Of a stretch of DNA of 64,000 bases, positions 38,678 to 49,563 are shown piece after piece. Source of the stretch: Cystobacter fuscus (GTDB taxonomy: Bacteria > Myxococcota > Myxococcia > Myxococcales > Myxococcaceae). The notes under the pieces are model-generated. The model ran no database searches, was not told the DNA's origin, and saw nothing but the letters and a program-made list of their open reading frames with translations. The stretch is from assembly GCF_002305875.1 (NCBI RefSeq), contig NZ_CP022098.1, positions 10,540,001 to 10,604,000 on the forward strand. Reading direction: 5' to 3'. Every line of letters starts with the position of its first letter. Within the stretch, counting starts at the first letter, position 1. The position numbers were made by a program, and so were the translations under genes.

Positions 38678-39277
38678 ATGAATCAGACCCTGCCGCTCGT
38701 CGTTCTCGTCCGCCACGGAGAAACCGCGTGGAGCCGCACCGGCCACCACACGGGCCGCACGGACCTGCCCCTGCTGGAAGAAGGGCGGCAGATGGCGCTG
38801 AAGCTGCGCGAGCCCCTGCGCCAGTGGGACTTCGCCGCCATATGGACCAGCCCCCTGCGCCGGGCGATCGACACGTGCGAGCTGGCCAACCAGGGCCACG
38901 GCGCCGAGCAGCGCGCGGACCTGACGGAGTGGGACTACGGCACCTTCGAGGGCAAGACCAAGGCGGAGATCCGCGCCCTGGAGCCGGACTGGAGCATCTG
39001 GAAGAAGGGCGTGCCAGGCGGAGAGAAGCTCAAGGACGTGGGCCTGCGCGCCGACCGCGTCATCGCCGGCATCTACAAGGCCAAGGGCCCCGTGCTCCTC
39101 TTCTCCCACGGCCACCTGCTGCGCGTGCTCACCGCGCGCTGGCTGGGCCTGGCGCCCACCGACGGGCGCCTCTTCGTGCTCAACACCGGCTCCATCAGCG
39201 TGCTCACCGTCCACCAGGATGACGCCAACCAGCCCGTCATCCAGCGCTGGAACGACACGCACCACTTGAACAAGTAA
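38678..39277 (+). CDS. Histidine phosphatase family protein (phosphoglycerate-mutase-like)
   Basis: Protein of 199 residues with the RHG motif LVRHGETAW near the N-terminus (phospho-acceptor His), a second-half FSHGHLLRVL with the second catalytic His, and the acid in LTEWDYGTFEG. This is the acid/broad-specificity phosphatase branch of the family; candidate substrates include sugar phosphates or alpha-ribazole phosphate. Start at 38678 is favoured by GAGG eight bases upstream. Monocistronic. Confidence 0.92.
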   Translation: MNQTLPLVVLVRHGETAWSRTGHHTGRTDLPLLEEGRQMALKLREPLRQWDFAAIWTSPLRRAIDTCELANQGHGAEQRADLTEWDYGTFEGKTKAEIRALEPDWSIWKKGVPGGEKLKDVGLRADRVIAGIYKAKGPVLLFSHGHLLRVLTARWLGLAPTDGRLFVLNTGSISVLTVHQDDANQPVIQRWNDTHHLNK

Positions 39278-39343
39278 CCTTCCGGGGCGGCCCCCCCCGT
39301 CCCCTTGCGCCCCGAAGACGCGCCCTGTTACAAGCGCGCCTGC

Positions 39344-40834
39344 ATGTCGATATTGCGAGTCAATTTCAACTCCCGGTCTACCCCCCTTCTGCTGCTGGCG
39401 CTGCTGGGGGCGTGTGGAGAGAGGGAGGTGGACCCGCCGGAGACAGACACGGAAGCGCCTCGCATCACGCTCACCACGCCGCTGGACGCGTCGCGCGTGG
39501 CGCTCGCGCGCTTCCAGGTGGCGGGCACGGTGGAGGATGACTCGGGGCTCGCGGAGCTGAGCTGGCGGCTCAACGAAGGGGAGCCGGTGGCGCTCGGCGC
39601 GGAGGGCGGGACGCGCCAGGAGCTGGGCTTCGAACTCCAGCCACGTCCGGGCCGCAACCTCCTGGTGGTGCACGCGCGCGACACGCGGGGCAACGAGGCG
39701 AAGACCTCGGTGAGCTTCACCCTCGGCAACCAGACGGGTGCGGGAGCGCTGCACGGGGGGGCGGTGCGCGACGGCGTCCTCTATACCTGGGGACGCAACA
39801 ACCGGGGGCAGCTCGGGCTCGGGAGCACCACGAACAGCAAGAGCCCGGTGAAGGTGGAGGGGCTCACGGACGTGGCCGCCATCGCCTTCGCCCAGAACAA
39901 CTCCCTGGCGATTCATCGGGACGGCTCGGTGTGGACGTGGGGAGACAACGCGAGCGGCCAGCTCGGCCAGGCGGCCCCCGGCGCCTCCGACACGACGGTG
40001 CGCCTGGTGCCCACGCGCGTGCCGGGCATCTCCGACGCGGTGGCCGCCGCGGTGGGCTACCGGCACATGCTGGTGCTGCACCGGGACGGGCACGTGTCCG
40101 CCTTCGGCCAGAACAACAACGGCCAGCTCGGCGACGGCACCACCACCGATAGGCACTTCCCCGTACCCGTCTCCGGGCTCACCGATGTCGTCCGGGTCAT
40201 CGGCGGCTCGCAGCACTCGGCCGCGGTGCGCCGCGATGGCACCGTCTGGGTGTGGGGCAACAATGGCTACGGCAACCTCGGCCTCGGCACCCAGGACGAC
40301 GAGCCCCACCCCACGCCCACGCGCGTGCCCGGCCTCACTGGCGTGGTGGACCTCGCCAACGGGCGCGACCACCTGCTCGCCCTGCACGAGGACGGCACGG
40401 TGTCCGCCTGGGGCCTCAACGCCAGCGGCCAGCTCGGCGATGGGCAGGTGGGCGCGGAGGACCAGCGCGACAGCCCCGTCCAGATCCAGGGTCTCACGGA
40501 CGCCACCGCCGTCTTCGCCCAGGGCACCATGAGCTTCGCCCTCCGACGCGACGGCACGCTGTGGGGCTGGGGTGAGAACGCCAATGGACAGCTCGGCACG
40601 GGAGACACCACCCGGGCCTCCGTGCCCACCACCCCCGTGCTGCTGCGCGTGGAGCCCCGGGAGCCCCTCACCGGACTGGACGACGTGAGCCCCGGCGCCA
40701 CCCATGTCATCGCCCACCATCGGGACGGACCGCTGTTCGCCTGGGGCTGGAGCGTGGGGGGCTCGCTGGGCGGCGGCTCGGACCAGTTGGAGCAGTGGGC
40801 CTATCCCCTGCCCCAGCAGGTGGTGTTGCCATGA
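39344..40834 (+). CDS. RCC1-repeat beta-propeller lipoprotein (1)
   Basis: Exported lipoprotein of 496 residues: lipobox LLGAC at about residue 24, then an Ig/cadherin-like domain (DTEAPRITL...VAGTVEDDSGLAEL, about 33-125). A seven-bladed RCC1 propeller follows, each blade marked by a W-G-x-N-x-x-GQLG motif (TWGRNNRGQLG, TWGDNASGQLG, AFGQNNNGQLG, VWGNNGYGNLG, AWGLNASGQLG, GWGENANGQLG, AWGWSVGGSLG). First gene of a three-gene operon; its stop overlaps the next ATG. RCC1 propellers bind proteins or nucleotides in eukaryotes; in bacteria the role is mostly unknown. Confidence 0.88.
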   Translation: MSILRVNFNSRSTPLLLLALLGACGEREVDPPETDTEAPRITLTTPLDASRVALARFQVAGTVEDDSGLAELSWRLNEGEPVALGAEGGTRQELGFELQPRPGRNLLVVHARDTRGNEAKTSVSFTLGNQTGAGALHGGAVRDGVLYTWGRNNRGQLGLGSTTNSKSPVKVEGLTDVAAIAFAQNNSLAIHRDGSVWTWGDNASGQLGQAAPGASDTTVRLVPTRVPGISDAVAAAVGYRHMLVLHRDGHVSAFGQNNNGQLGDGTTTDRHFPVPVSGLTDVVRVIGGSQHSAAVRRDGTVWVWGNNGYGNLGLGTQDDEPHPTPTRVPGLTGVVDLANGRDHLLALHEDGTVSAWGLNASGQLGDGQVGAEDQRDSPVQIQGLTDATAVFAQGTMSFALRRDGTLWGWGENANGQLGTGDTTRASVPTTPVLLRVEPREPLTGLDDVSPGATHVIAHHRDGPLFAWGWSVGGSLGGGSDQLEQWAYPLPQQVVLP

Positions 40835-42255
40835 GCCCGAGAGCCGCCCTCCGCGCCGGAAGCCCGCTGCTCGCGCTGTGCGCCCTCGCCTGTGGCCAGG
40901 AGCCCACGCGCCCGGCTCCGCCCGCGCCCGACACCCAGGCGCCCCACGTGCGCCTCCTCTCCCCCGCCGAGGGGCAGGACGTCGCCGCCTTCCAGGTGCA
41001 TGTCCGGGGAGCGCTCGAGGATGAGCAGGGCGTGGTGCGCGCCACCTGGTCCCTCAATGGCGCGCCGCCCGTGGACTTCACGCCCTCGGAGTCCTTCACC
41101 CTCGAGGGCCGCCCCCTCCCGGGCACCAACCACCTGCGCGTGGAGGCCGTGGACGCGGCGGGCAACACGGGCGTGGCCGAGGTGCGCTTCTCGTGGGGCA
41201 CCTCGCTCGCCGCGGGGCTGTCGCACTCGGCGGCCCTGCGCGATGGCCAGCTCTTCACCTGGGGCGGCAACGACGCGGGGCAACTGGGACGCCCGGACGC
41301 CGGGAACACGCCCCTCCCCGTCCCAGGGCTCGCGCCGGTGCGCGCGGTGGTGGCCGGTCCCTCCTCGACCCTCGCCCTCGTGGAGGACGGCAGCGCATGG
41401 GCCTGGGGCACGCTGCCCTCGGGACTCGTCCCGGCACGACAGTCGCCCTCCACACCCACCCGGGTGGAGACTCCCGGCCCCGTGGTGGACGCGGCGCTCG
41501 GCACGAGCCATGCCCTGCTGCTGCTCGCCGACGGCACGGTGCTCGCGGTGGGAAGCAACACGAAGGGACAACTGGGGCTCGGCTCGACCGCGCCCGTGAA
41601 GGCCCCCACGCCCGTGCCCGGCCTGTCGGACATCGTCCGCGTGGCCGTGGGCACCGCGCACTCCGTGGCGCTGCGCCGCGATGGCACCGTCTTCACCTGG
41701 GGCGACAACGGCGATGGACAGCTCGGCAACGGAGAGCTGGATGCCACGCCCCACCCCGAGCCCCTGGAGGTGGCGCACCTCGGCCGGGTGGTGGACATCG
41801 CGACGGGACGAGGCCATGTGCTGGCGCTCGGCGCGGACGGCCGCGTGCGGGCGTGGGGCCTGGGCATGTCGGGACAGCTCGGCCATGGCAAGAGTGGGAT
41901 GCTCGGAAGCCGGGCCCAACCCGTGGACGTGCTGGAGGTGACGGACGCAGTGGCCGTGTCCGCCCTCAACAACGTCGGCTTCGCGCTCTCGGCCTCGGGG
42001 ACGCTCTGGGCGTGGGGGCAGAACTCCAACGCGCAGCTCGGGGATGGCAGCCTCGCGGAGCGGCCGAGGCCCATCCAGGTCCAGGGGCTCGGGCCCGCGC
42101 GCGCCGTGGCGGCGGGTTCCCTGCACACGCTCGCCTTCACCCGGGAAGGGGACTGCCTCGCCTGGGGCGCCAACCACGACGGGCAGCTCGGCGCGAGCAC
42201 GCCCTCCGAGGGCTCTCCCCGCTCTCCGACTCCCCTCCCGGTGGTGTTCCCATGA
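40831..42255 (+). CDS. RCC1-repeat beta-propeller lipoprotein (2)
   Basis: Paralogue of the previous gene, 474 residues. Lipobox LCALAC (about residue 21), an Ig-like domain (APHVRLLSPAEGQDVAAFQV), then seven RCC1 blades (TWGGNDAGQLG, a degenerate AWGTLPSGLVP, AVGSNTKGQLG, TWGDNGDGQLG, AWGLGMSGQLG, AWGQNSNAQLG, AWGANHDGQLG). It overlaps both neighbours by ATGA. Tandem duplication of the first gene is likely. Confidence 0.88.
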   Translation: MSPRAALRAGSPLLALCALACGQEPTRPAPPAPDTQAPHVRLLSPAEGQDVAAFQVHVRGALEDEQGVVRATWSLNGAPPVDFTPSESFTLEGRPLPGTNHLRVEAVDAAGNTGVAEVRFSWGTSLAAGLSHSAALRDGQLFTWGGNDAGQLGRPDAGNTPLPVPGLAPVRAVVAGPSSTLALVEDGSAWAWGTLPSGLVPARQSPSTPTRVETPGPVVDAALGTSHALLLLADGTVLAVGSNTKGQLGLGSTAPVKAPTPVPGLSDIVRVAVGTAHSVALRRDGTVFTWGDNGDGQLGNGELDATPHPEPLEVAHLGRVVDIATGRGHVLALGADGRVRAWGLGMSGQLGHGKSGMLGSRAQPVDVLEVTDAVAVSALNNVGFALSASGTLWAWGQNSNAQLGDGSLAERPRPIQVQGLGPARAVAAGSLHTLAFTREGDCLAWGANHDGQLGASTPSEGSPRSPTPLPVVFP

Positions 42256-43670
42256 AGCCCGCGCACGCGCTCGTCACCGTCGGCTGGGGCCTGCTCGCGG
42301 CATGTGGCCCGACCTCGCGGGCACCGGATGACGACCCCCACCAGGGCCATGCGGTGGTGGAGGCCGGGGAGGAGAAGCCCGGAGGCGAAGCCACGGTCCA
42401 GGACACGAGCGCGCAGGCCTTCTCGCGTCCCGCGCCCTCGCTCCCCCTGTCGCGGCTGTCCGCGTTCGGCGCGGGGGAAGCCCTGTTCGAGGCGGACTGG
42501 TTCGCGGCGCCCGACTCACGAGAAGATCGCGATGGCCTCGGACCGCTCTTCAACTCCGTGTCCTGCGAGGCGTGCCACTTCCAGAACGGACGCGGTGCAC
42601 CACCCCAGGGCGCCGATCAGCCCACGGTCTCGCTGCTCCTGCGCCTGAGCGTGCCCGGCGAGGGCGAGCATGGAGGGCCCCGGCCCGAGCCCACCTATGG
42701 AGATCAGCTCCAGACGCGGGCCATTTCCGGAGTGCCCGCCGAGGGACGCGCCACGATCACCTGGGAGGAGCGCTCGGGCACCTTCGCGGATGGAGAGCCC
42801 TGGACGCTGCGCGCGCCCGTGTACGTCCTCTCACAGCTCGCCCACGGGCCGCTGTCCCCGAACGTGCGCCTGTCTCCGCGAGTGGCGCAGCCGCTGGTGG
42901 GGCCGGGGCTGCTGGCGGCCGTGCCCGAGGAGCGCCTCCTCGAATGGGCGGATCCCGAGGACGCGGATGGAGACGGCATCTCCGGGCGGCCCAACCGGGT
43001 GTGGAGCGTGCGCCGGGGGCGGTGGGAGCCAGGCCGCTTCGGCTGGAAGGCCAACCAGCCCGACCTGGAGCAGCAGAACGCCGCGGCCATGAAGGGAGAC
43101 CTCGGCATCACCTCGCCGCTCTTCCCCACCGAGTCCTGCACCTCCGCGCAAGCCACCTGCCTCTCGGCCTCCTCCGGCGGCTCCCCCGAGCTGGACGAGG
43201 GCAAGCTGGCCGCCCTCACCGCCTACACCGCCGCGCTCGCCGTCCCCGCCCGCCGCGGACACGACCAGCCCCAGGTGCTCCAGGGCAAGGACGTCTTCCA
43301 CCGCGTGGGCTGCGCCCGCTGCCACCGGCCCTCGCTCGAGACGGGAGAGGTGGAAGGCCGCCCGGAGCTCTCCCACCAGCGATTGTGGCCCTACTCGGAC
43401 CTGCTCCTGCATGACCTGGGAGATGCGCTCGCCGACGGCTATGACGACTTCCTCGCCACCGGCAATGAGTGGCGCACGCCCCCGCTGTGGGGCCTCGGCC
43501 TGACGCGCACCGTCAGCGGCCACACGCGCCTGCTCCACGATGGCCGGGCCCGCACGGTGCTCGAGGCCATCCTCTGGCACGGCGGCGAGGCCCAATCCGC
43601 CCGCGACGCGGTGCTCCGCCTGTCCCGCGCCGAGCGTGACGCCCTCCTCGCCTTCCTCGACTCGCTGTGA
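42252..43670 (+). CDS. Di-haem oxidoreductase lipoprotein (DHOR/DUF1111 family)
   Basis: Exported c-type cytochrome of 472 residues. Lipobox GLLAAC (about residue 18). Two haem motifs: CEACH (Cys105) in the N-terminal domain and CARCH (Cys354) in the C-terminal domain, with the family-typical stretches DGLGPLFNSVSCEACHFQNGRG (parts: DGLGPLFNS, FQNGRG), GRFGWKANQP, ITSPLFPTE, LLLHDLGDAL and TPPLWGLGL. The family is known as di-haem oxidoreductases/'thiol oxidoreductases', often in iron-regulated operons. It ends the RCC1 operon by ATGA overlap and is a paralogue of the gene at 44898-46274. Confidence 0.93.
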   Translation: MKPAHALVTVGWGLLAACGPTSRAPDDDPHQGHAVVEAGEEKPGGEATVQDTSAQAFSRPAPSLPLSRLSAFGAGEALFEADWFAAPDSREDRDGLGPLFNSVSCEACHFQNGRGAPPQGADQPTVSLLLRLSVPGEGEHGGPRPEPTYGDQLQTRAISGVPAEGRATITWEERSGTFADGEPWTLRAPVYVLSQLAHGPLSPNVRLSPRVAQPLVGPGLLAAVPEERLLEWADPEDADGDGISGRPNRVWSVRRGRWEPGRFGWKANQPDLEQQNAAAMKGDLGITSPLFPTESCTSAQATCLSASSGGSPELDEGKLAALTAYTAALAVPARRGHDQPQVLQGKDVFHRVGCARCHRPSLETGEVEGRPELSHQRLWPYSDLLLHDLGDALADGYDDFLATGNEWRTPPLWGLGLTRTVSGHTRLLHDGRARTVLEAILWHGGEAQSARDAVLRLSRAERDALLAFLDSL

Positions 43671-43715
43671 ACGGCTCTGGCACCGCGCGTCCCGGAATCC
43701 TTGGGGACCCACGTT

Positions 43716-43744
43716 TTGACAATGATTAGCAAATTCATTACGAA
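43716..43744 (+). promoter_or_regulatory. Candidate promoter of the imelysin operon
   Basis: A perfect -35 TTGACA at 43716-43721 is followed 17 bases later by TACGAA (43739-43744), a weak -10. It lies 25 bases upstream of the imelysin start and the local sequence is strikingly AT-rich for this genome. The Fur-like site overlaps it. Confidence 0.5.
43718..43736 (+). promoter_or_regulatory. Fur-box-like operator
   Basis: GACAATGATTAGCAAATTC matches the classical 19-bp Fur consensus (GATAATGATAATCATTATC) at 13 of 19 positions and overlaps the -35 TTGACA. The embedded AATGA...TCATT arms are inverted repeats. Iron repression fits the downstream imelysin and di-haem genes, which belong to iron-regulated families in other bacteria. 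Binding is inferred, not shown. Confidence 0.55.
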
Positions 43745-43769
43745 AGCACTCTCGACGAGGGGGTTGGTC

Positions 43770-44891
43770 ATGACGAAGCAGGGTTGGCTGGCATTGATGG
43801 CGGCGGGCACGCTGTTCACCGCGGGCTGTGGCACGAATGCGCTGGAGGAGTCGCGCGCGCGGCCGGTGGTGGAGCGCTACGCGGCGCTGACGTACGAGAA
43901 CTACACGGACGTGGTGAAGCAGGCCGAGGCACTGCGCGCGGCGGTGGAGGTCTTCGTGGCTGATCCGACCGAGGCGAAGCTGGTGGGGGCGCGCCAGGCG
44001 TGGCTCGACGCGCGCACCTCCTATGGCCAGAGCGAGGCCTTCCGCTTCTACGGCGGCCCCATCGACGACGAGGACACCGGCCCCGAGGGGCAGATCAACG
44101 CCTGGCCGCTGGACGAGGCGTACATCGACGGCATCATCGACGGCCGGGAGCCGCTGAGCCAGGAGCTGATCACCTCGATGAACGAGCGCGATGGAGAGAC
44201 GAACATCTCCTCGGGCTACCACGCCATCGAGTTCCTGCTGTGGGGCAAGGACGAGAGCACCACGGGCCCGGGCAACCGGCCCTATACGGACTTCGTCGAC
44301 GGGATCACGCCGTCCAACGCCGAGCGGCGCCGGCAGTACCTGAGCCTCGTGACGAAGCAGTTGGTGGAGGACCTGGAGTCCGTGCGCGCGACGTGGACGC
44401 CCAACCAGGACAACTACCGCAAGACGTTCGTGGCCGAGGCCCCCAAGGAGGCCGTGCTGAAGATACTCACTGGCCTGGGCAGCCTGAGCGGCGCGGAGCT
44501 GGCGGGCGAGCGCATGACGGTGGCCTACGACAACAAGGACCAGGAGGACGAGCACTCCTGCTTCAGCGACAACACGCTCGCGGACCTGTACGGCAACGCG
44601 CTGGGCATCCAGAACGTGTACCTCGGGCGCTATGGCGGCACGGACGGCGCGGGCCTGGACGAGCTGGTGGCCGCGGTGGATCCGAAGCTGGACGAGAAGA
44701 TGAAGCAGCGGCTGCAAGCCAGCCTCGACGCCATCCAGGCGATTCCCGCCCCGTTCGATCAGGCTATCATGGGCAATGACAGCAGCCCGGGGCGGCAGAA
44801 GGTGAAGGCTGCCATCGACGCGCTGCGGGCGCAGACGGAAACGCTCGTCGACGTGGCCACCGCGCTCGGCATCCAACTCAACCTGGAGTAA
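43770..44891 (+). CDS. Imelysin-family lipoprotein (peptidase M75)
   Basis: Lipoprotein of 373 residues (lipobox FTAGC, about residue 20), related to imelysin/IrpA/ICMP, a group tied to iron uptake. The family motif GxHxxE appears as SGYHAIEFLLWG (about residue 150). Other matches are LDARTSYGQSEAFRFYGGPID (parts: LDARTSYGQSEAF, YGGPID), NAWPLDEAYIDG and ADLYGNALGIQNVYLG. Start at 43770 has GAGGGGG eight bases upstream; an upstream in-frame ATG (43722) would place the operator inside the gene. First gene of a four-gene operon behind a Fur-like site. Confidence 0.92.
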   Translation: MTKQGWLALMAAGTLFTAGCGTNALEESRARPVVERYAALTYENYTDVVKQAEALRAAVEVFVADPTEAKLVGARQAWLDARTSYGQSEAFRFYGGPIDDEDTGPEGQINAWPLDEAYIDGIIDGREPLSQELITSMNERDGETNISSGYHAIEFLLWGKDESTTGPGNRPYTDFVDGITPSNAERRRQYLSLVTKQLVEDLESVRATWTPNQDNYRKTFVAEAPKEAVLKILTGLGSLSGAELAGERMTVAYDNKDQEDEHSCFSDNTLADLYGNALGIQNVYLGRYGGTDGAGLDELVAAVDPKLDEKMKQRLQASLDAIQAIPAPFDQAIMGNDSSPGRQKVKAAIDALRAQTETLVDVATALGIQLNLE

Positions 44892-44897
44892 CCCGAC

Positions 44898-46270
<1,373 letters not shown>

Positions 46271-46274
<4 letters not shown>

Positions 46275-47371
46275 ACCGCCTCTCGCGCCGTCTGTTGTCC
46301 GTCCCGCTCCTCCTCTCGCTCGCCCTCACGGGGTGTGGAGACTCGCAGGGCACGACCTTGCGCTCGACCTTCCTCGGGGAGCTGGGCGAGAAGACCATCC
46401 TGCCCACCTACCGGGACTTCGACACGCGCACGGGCACGCTCGCCACCGCGCTCACGGAGCTGGAGCGCACGCCCACCGAGGCCACGCTCGCCACGGCCCA
46501 GTCCGCGTGGCGCTCCGTGCGCGAGCCCTGGGGCATCCAGGAGGCGCTGCACATCGGCCCCTCGGAGGAGCTGCACACGGGCGCCGCGGTGGATCAGGTG
46601 CCGTCGACGAGCGGCATCGACAGCCTGCTCGCGGGCACGACGCCGCTGACCGAGCAGAGCGTCGGGGAGCTGGGCGCCAACCGCAAGGGCATGATGGCCA
46701 TGGAGTACGTGCTCTTCGACTCGCAGGCGGGCAACGCGGCGGTGCTCACGCGGCTCACCGAGGGTGACGCCGGAGCGCGCCGCCGGGCCTATCTGAAGGC
46801 GCTCGGGGCCGTGCTGCACACCAACGCGGTGGAGGTCCACGACGCGTGGGAGCCGGATCAGGGCAACTACGTCGCGCAGCTCGCGAGCGCGGGCACCAGC
46901 GGCAGCAAGTACGCCACCCAGAAGGAGGCGGTGGACGAGATCGTCAATCGCCTCATCGGCTCGGTGGAGGTGGCGGAGCTCAAGCTGTCCAAGCCGCTCG
47001 GATTCGAGACCGGTGGCACCGTGCGGCCCGAGGAGGAGGAGGCACGGCGCAGCGACAACTCGCTCGCGGACCTGACGCACGCGCTGGTGGGCATGGAGCG
47101 GCTGTGGACGGGGCCGGAGGGCAACGGAGGGCTGTCGCGCGTGGTGGCCGCCACCAACAAGACCCTGGACACGACGGTGCGGGGGGAACTCGCGGCGGTG
47201 CGCTCGGCGATCGAGTCCATTCCGCCCCCGCTGCGCACGGCCCTGCTCCAGAACCGCGAGTCGGTGGAGGCCGCCCGCGCCGCGCTCTCCAACCTGCGCG
47301 CCACGCTCGCCTCGGAGGTGGTGGCCAACCTGGGTGTGACGCTCAAGTTCAACGACAACGATGGGGATTGA
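46271..47371 (+). CDS. Imelysin-like lipoprotein lacking the GxHxxE motif
   Basis: Lipoprotein of 366 residues, GTG start overlapping the previous stop, lipobox ALTGC (about residue 22). It has the imelysin-type helical bundle (LATAQSAWRSVREPWGIQEAL; LADLTHALVGMERLW), but at the place of GxHxxE it reads RKGMMAMEYVLFD, so the His is replaced by Met and only the Glu remains. The usual pairing in other genomes is likewise one canonical and one divergent imelysin around a DHOR. The last bases overlap the HTTM gene start by 11. Confidence 0.87.
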
Positions 47372-48695
47372 GGCCGCGCCTGGCATGCGCGAGCGGCTCG
47401 GCGCGGCGCTCTTCGCGCCCGTGGATCGCGCCTCGCTCGTGGCGTGGCGTGTCCTCTTCGGGCTGTTGATGACCCTCGCCGTCGCGCGCTTCTTCGCGTA
47501 CGGGTGGATCGAGGAGCACTACCTCGCGCCCCGGGTGCTGTTCCCCTTCGCGGGGCTGGAGTGGATCCGCCCCTGGCCGGGCGTGGGCATGTATGTCCAC
47601 TTCGTGTTGATGGGCCTGGGAGCGCTGGGGATTGCCTTCGGCGTCGCGTACCGGCTGAGCGCGCTCACGTTCGTGCTCACCTTCACGTACGCGCACCTCA
47701 TCGATCGGACGTACTACCTCAACCACTACTACTTCATCTCGCTGGTGGGGCTGGTGATGGTGATGCTGCCCCTGGACCGTCAGGGCCCCGTGCCCGCGTG
47801 GTGGCTGGGGTTGCTGCGGGCGCAGGTGGGCCTCGTGTATGTCTTTGGCGGGGTGGCCAAGCTCAAGCGGGACTGGCTCGTGCATGCCCAGCCGTTGAAG
47901 ATCTGGCTCGCGGCGAGCACGGATCTGCCGGTGCTCGGGCGGTTCTTCGAGCTGCCCTGGGCCCCGCATGCCTTCAGCATCGTCGGCGCGGTGTTCGACC
48001 TGGGCGTGGTGCCCGCGCTGCTGTGGCGGCGCACGCGCGGGCTGGCCTTCGCGGCGGTGGTGACCTTCCATGTCATCACCCGGCTGCTCTTCCCCATCGG
48101 CATGTTCCCGTGGGTGATGATCTCCGGCGCGCTGCTCTTCTTCCCTCCGGACTGGCCCCGGCGGCTCGGGGCCTGGCTGCGGCGGCTCCCCGCGTCGCTC
48201 TCGTCCCCGGCGACGTTCCCCACCTTCCGCGCGTCGTGGACGGGCCCCGTGCTGGCCGCGGCGTTCCTCGGCGTGCAGGTGCTGCTGCCCCTGCGCCACC
48301 TGCTCTACCCGGGCGACGTGATGTGGACGGAGGAGGGCTTCCGCTTCTCGTGGAACGTGATGCTGATGGAGAAGGACGGCATGGCGGAGTTCCGCGTCAG
48401 CGAGCCCACCACGGGCCAATGGTGGGTGGTGTCCCCGAGCAGGTACCTCGCGCCCTACCAGGTGAAGATGATGGCCACGCAGCCGGACATGCTGCTGACG
48501 TTCGCGCACTACCTGGCGCGCGACTTCGCCGAGCGGGGACACCCGGGCGTGGAGGTGCGCGTCAATGCCTTCGCGAGCCTCAATGGCAGGCCCCGGCAGC
48601 GGCTCGTGGACCCCACGGTGGACCTGGCCCGGGTCGGCCCCTGGGACAGCGTGAGCGCGTGGGTGCTGCCCTTCCAGGACGTGGAGCCGCCCTGA
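47361..48695 (+). CDS. HTTM-domain membrane protein (vitamin K-dependent gamma-carboxylase-like)
   Basis: Protein of 444 residues resembling the HTTM (horizontally transferred transmembrane) domain related to vitamin K-dependent gamma-glutamyl carboxylase. It starts with VDRASLVAWRVLFGLLMTL; several membrane helices include HLIDRTYYLNHYYFISL and LRAQVGLVYVFGGVAKLKRDWL. After the last helix (about 290-310) comes a soluble domain (residues 320-440) with FRFSWNVMLMEKDG, ending with the C-terminal VDLARVGPWDSVSAW. The lysine in AKLKRDW occupies the position of a catalytic base in the animal enzyme. Co-translated with imelysin-like protein. Confidence 0.87.
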   Translation: MGIEAAPGMRERLGAALFAPVDRASLVAWRVLFGLLMTLAVARFFAYGWIEEHYLAPRVLFPFAGLEWIRPWPGVGMYVHFVLMGLGALGIAFGVAYRLSALTFVLTFTYAHLIDRTYYLNHYYFISLVGLVMVMLPLDRQGPVPAWWLGLLRAQVGLVYVFGGVAKLKRDWLVHAQPLKIWLAASTDLPVLGRFFELPWAPHAFSIVGAVFDLGVVPALLWRRTRGLAFAAVVTFHVITRLLFPIGMFPWVMISGALLFFPPDWPRRLGAWLRRLPASLSSPATFPTFRASWTGPVLAAAFLGVQVLLPLRHLLYPGDVMWTEEGFRFSWNVMLMEKDGMAEFRVSEPTTGQWWVVSPSRYLAPYQVKMMATQPDMLLTFAHYLARDFAERGHPGVEVRVNAFASLNGRPRQRLVDPTVDLARVGPWDSVSAWVLPFQDVEPP

Positions 48696-48749
48696 CCGCG
48701 TCACCAAGGGTATTGCCGGCTCGGGGGTGGTCATGCGAAGGGGCCGGGC

Positions 48750-49517
48750 ATGACTTCTACGCGCCGCGTCATCATTCCCCTGCCAGACCGAGACTTCGAT
48801 GTGACCGAGGTGGCCGTGCCCTGGCGCCTGCTGGTGGACGCGGGCCACGAGGTGGTGTTCGCCACGGAGCGGGGAACCACACCCGCCGCGGATCCGCTGC
48901 TGCTCACGGGAGTGATCTTCGGGAAGCTCGGCGCGGAGCCCGAGCCCAAGCGCTTCTACGAGCAGATGATCCAGAGCCCCGCCTTCCAGAAGCCCATCAC
49001 CTGGGAGGCGATCGACCCCGAGGCGTATGACGGGATGGTGCTGCCCGGGGGACACGCGCCCGGCATGAGGCAGTACCTGGGCAGCGAGGCGCTCCAGGCG
49101 AAGGTGGCGGCGTTCTGGAAGCTCGGGCGGCCGGTGGGGGCCATCTGCCACGGGGTACTGGTGCTCGCGCGGGCGAAGGACCCGTCCACCGGCAAGAGCC
49201 TGCTGGGAGGCCGGCGCACCACGTGCCTGCCCAAGTACATGGAGCGCGCGGCGTACTTCCTCACCGCGTGGAAGCTGGGGCGCTACTACCGCACGTATCC
49301 CGCCTACGTGGAGGAGGAGGTCCGCGAGGCCCTGGCGCCCTCGGGGCAGTTCGAGCGAGGGCCGCGCGAGTACTCCCGGCGAGGCACGGCCACGGACCAT
49401 GGGCCGGCCTTCGTGGTGGAGGATGGCGACTACGTCTCCGCGCGCTGGCCCGGGGATGCCTACCTCTTCACCGAGCGCTTCCTGGCGAAGCTCGAGGCCC
49501 GTGCGGCCCGGGGTTGA
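48750..49517 (+). CDS. DJ-1/PfpI-family glutamine-amidotransferase-like protein
   Basis: Cytoplasmic protein of 255 residues with the class I amidotransferase-like fold. The nucleophile elbow is AICHGVLVLARA (Cys about 134), preceded by GMVLPGGHAPGMRQYL. An acidic partner may come from the DFDVTEVAVPW strand near the N-terminus. It lacks a synthetase partner, so it is a chaperone/hydrolase-type member. Monocistronic, with weak GGGGCCGGGC upstream. Distinct in sequence from the second DJ-1 protein at 54177-54830. Confidence 0.88.
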   Translation: MTSTRRVIIPLPDRDFDVTEVAVPWRLLVDAGHEVVFATERGTTPAADPLLLTGVIFGKLGAEPEPKRFYEQMIQSPAFQKPITWEAIDPEAYDGMVLPGGHAPGMRQYLGSEALQAKVAAFWKLGRPVGAICHGVLVLARAKDPSTGKSLLGGRRTTCLPKYMERAAYFLTAWKLGRYYRTYPAYVEEEVREALAPSGQFERGPREYSRRGTATDHGPAFVVEDGDYVSARWPGDAYLFTERFLAKLEARAARG

Positions 49518-49563
49518 AGTCCGCGGGCGCTGGTAGCAGCCTCACGAACGAGGAGGGCAACGA

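Noticed and set aside
43671-43715. Terminator hairpin after the first di-haem gene
   Set aside because: Only a 5-bp stem (GTCCC/GGGAC) is possible before TTTT; too weak to call.
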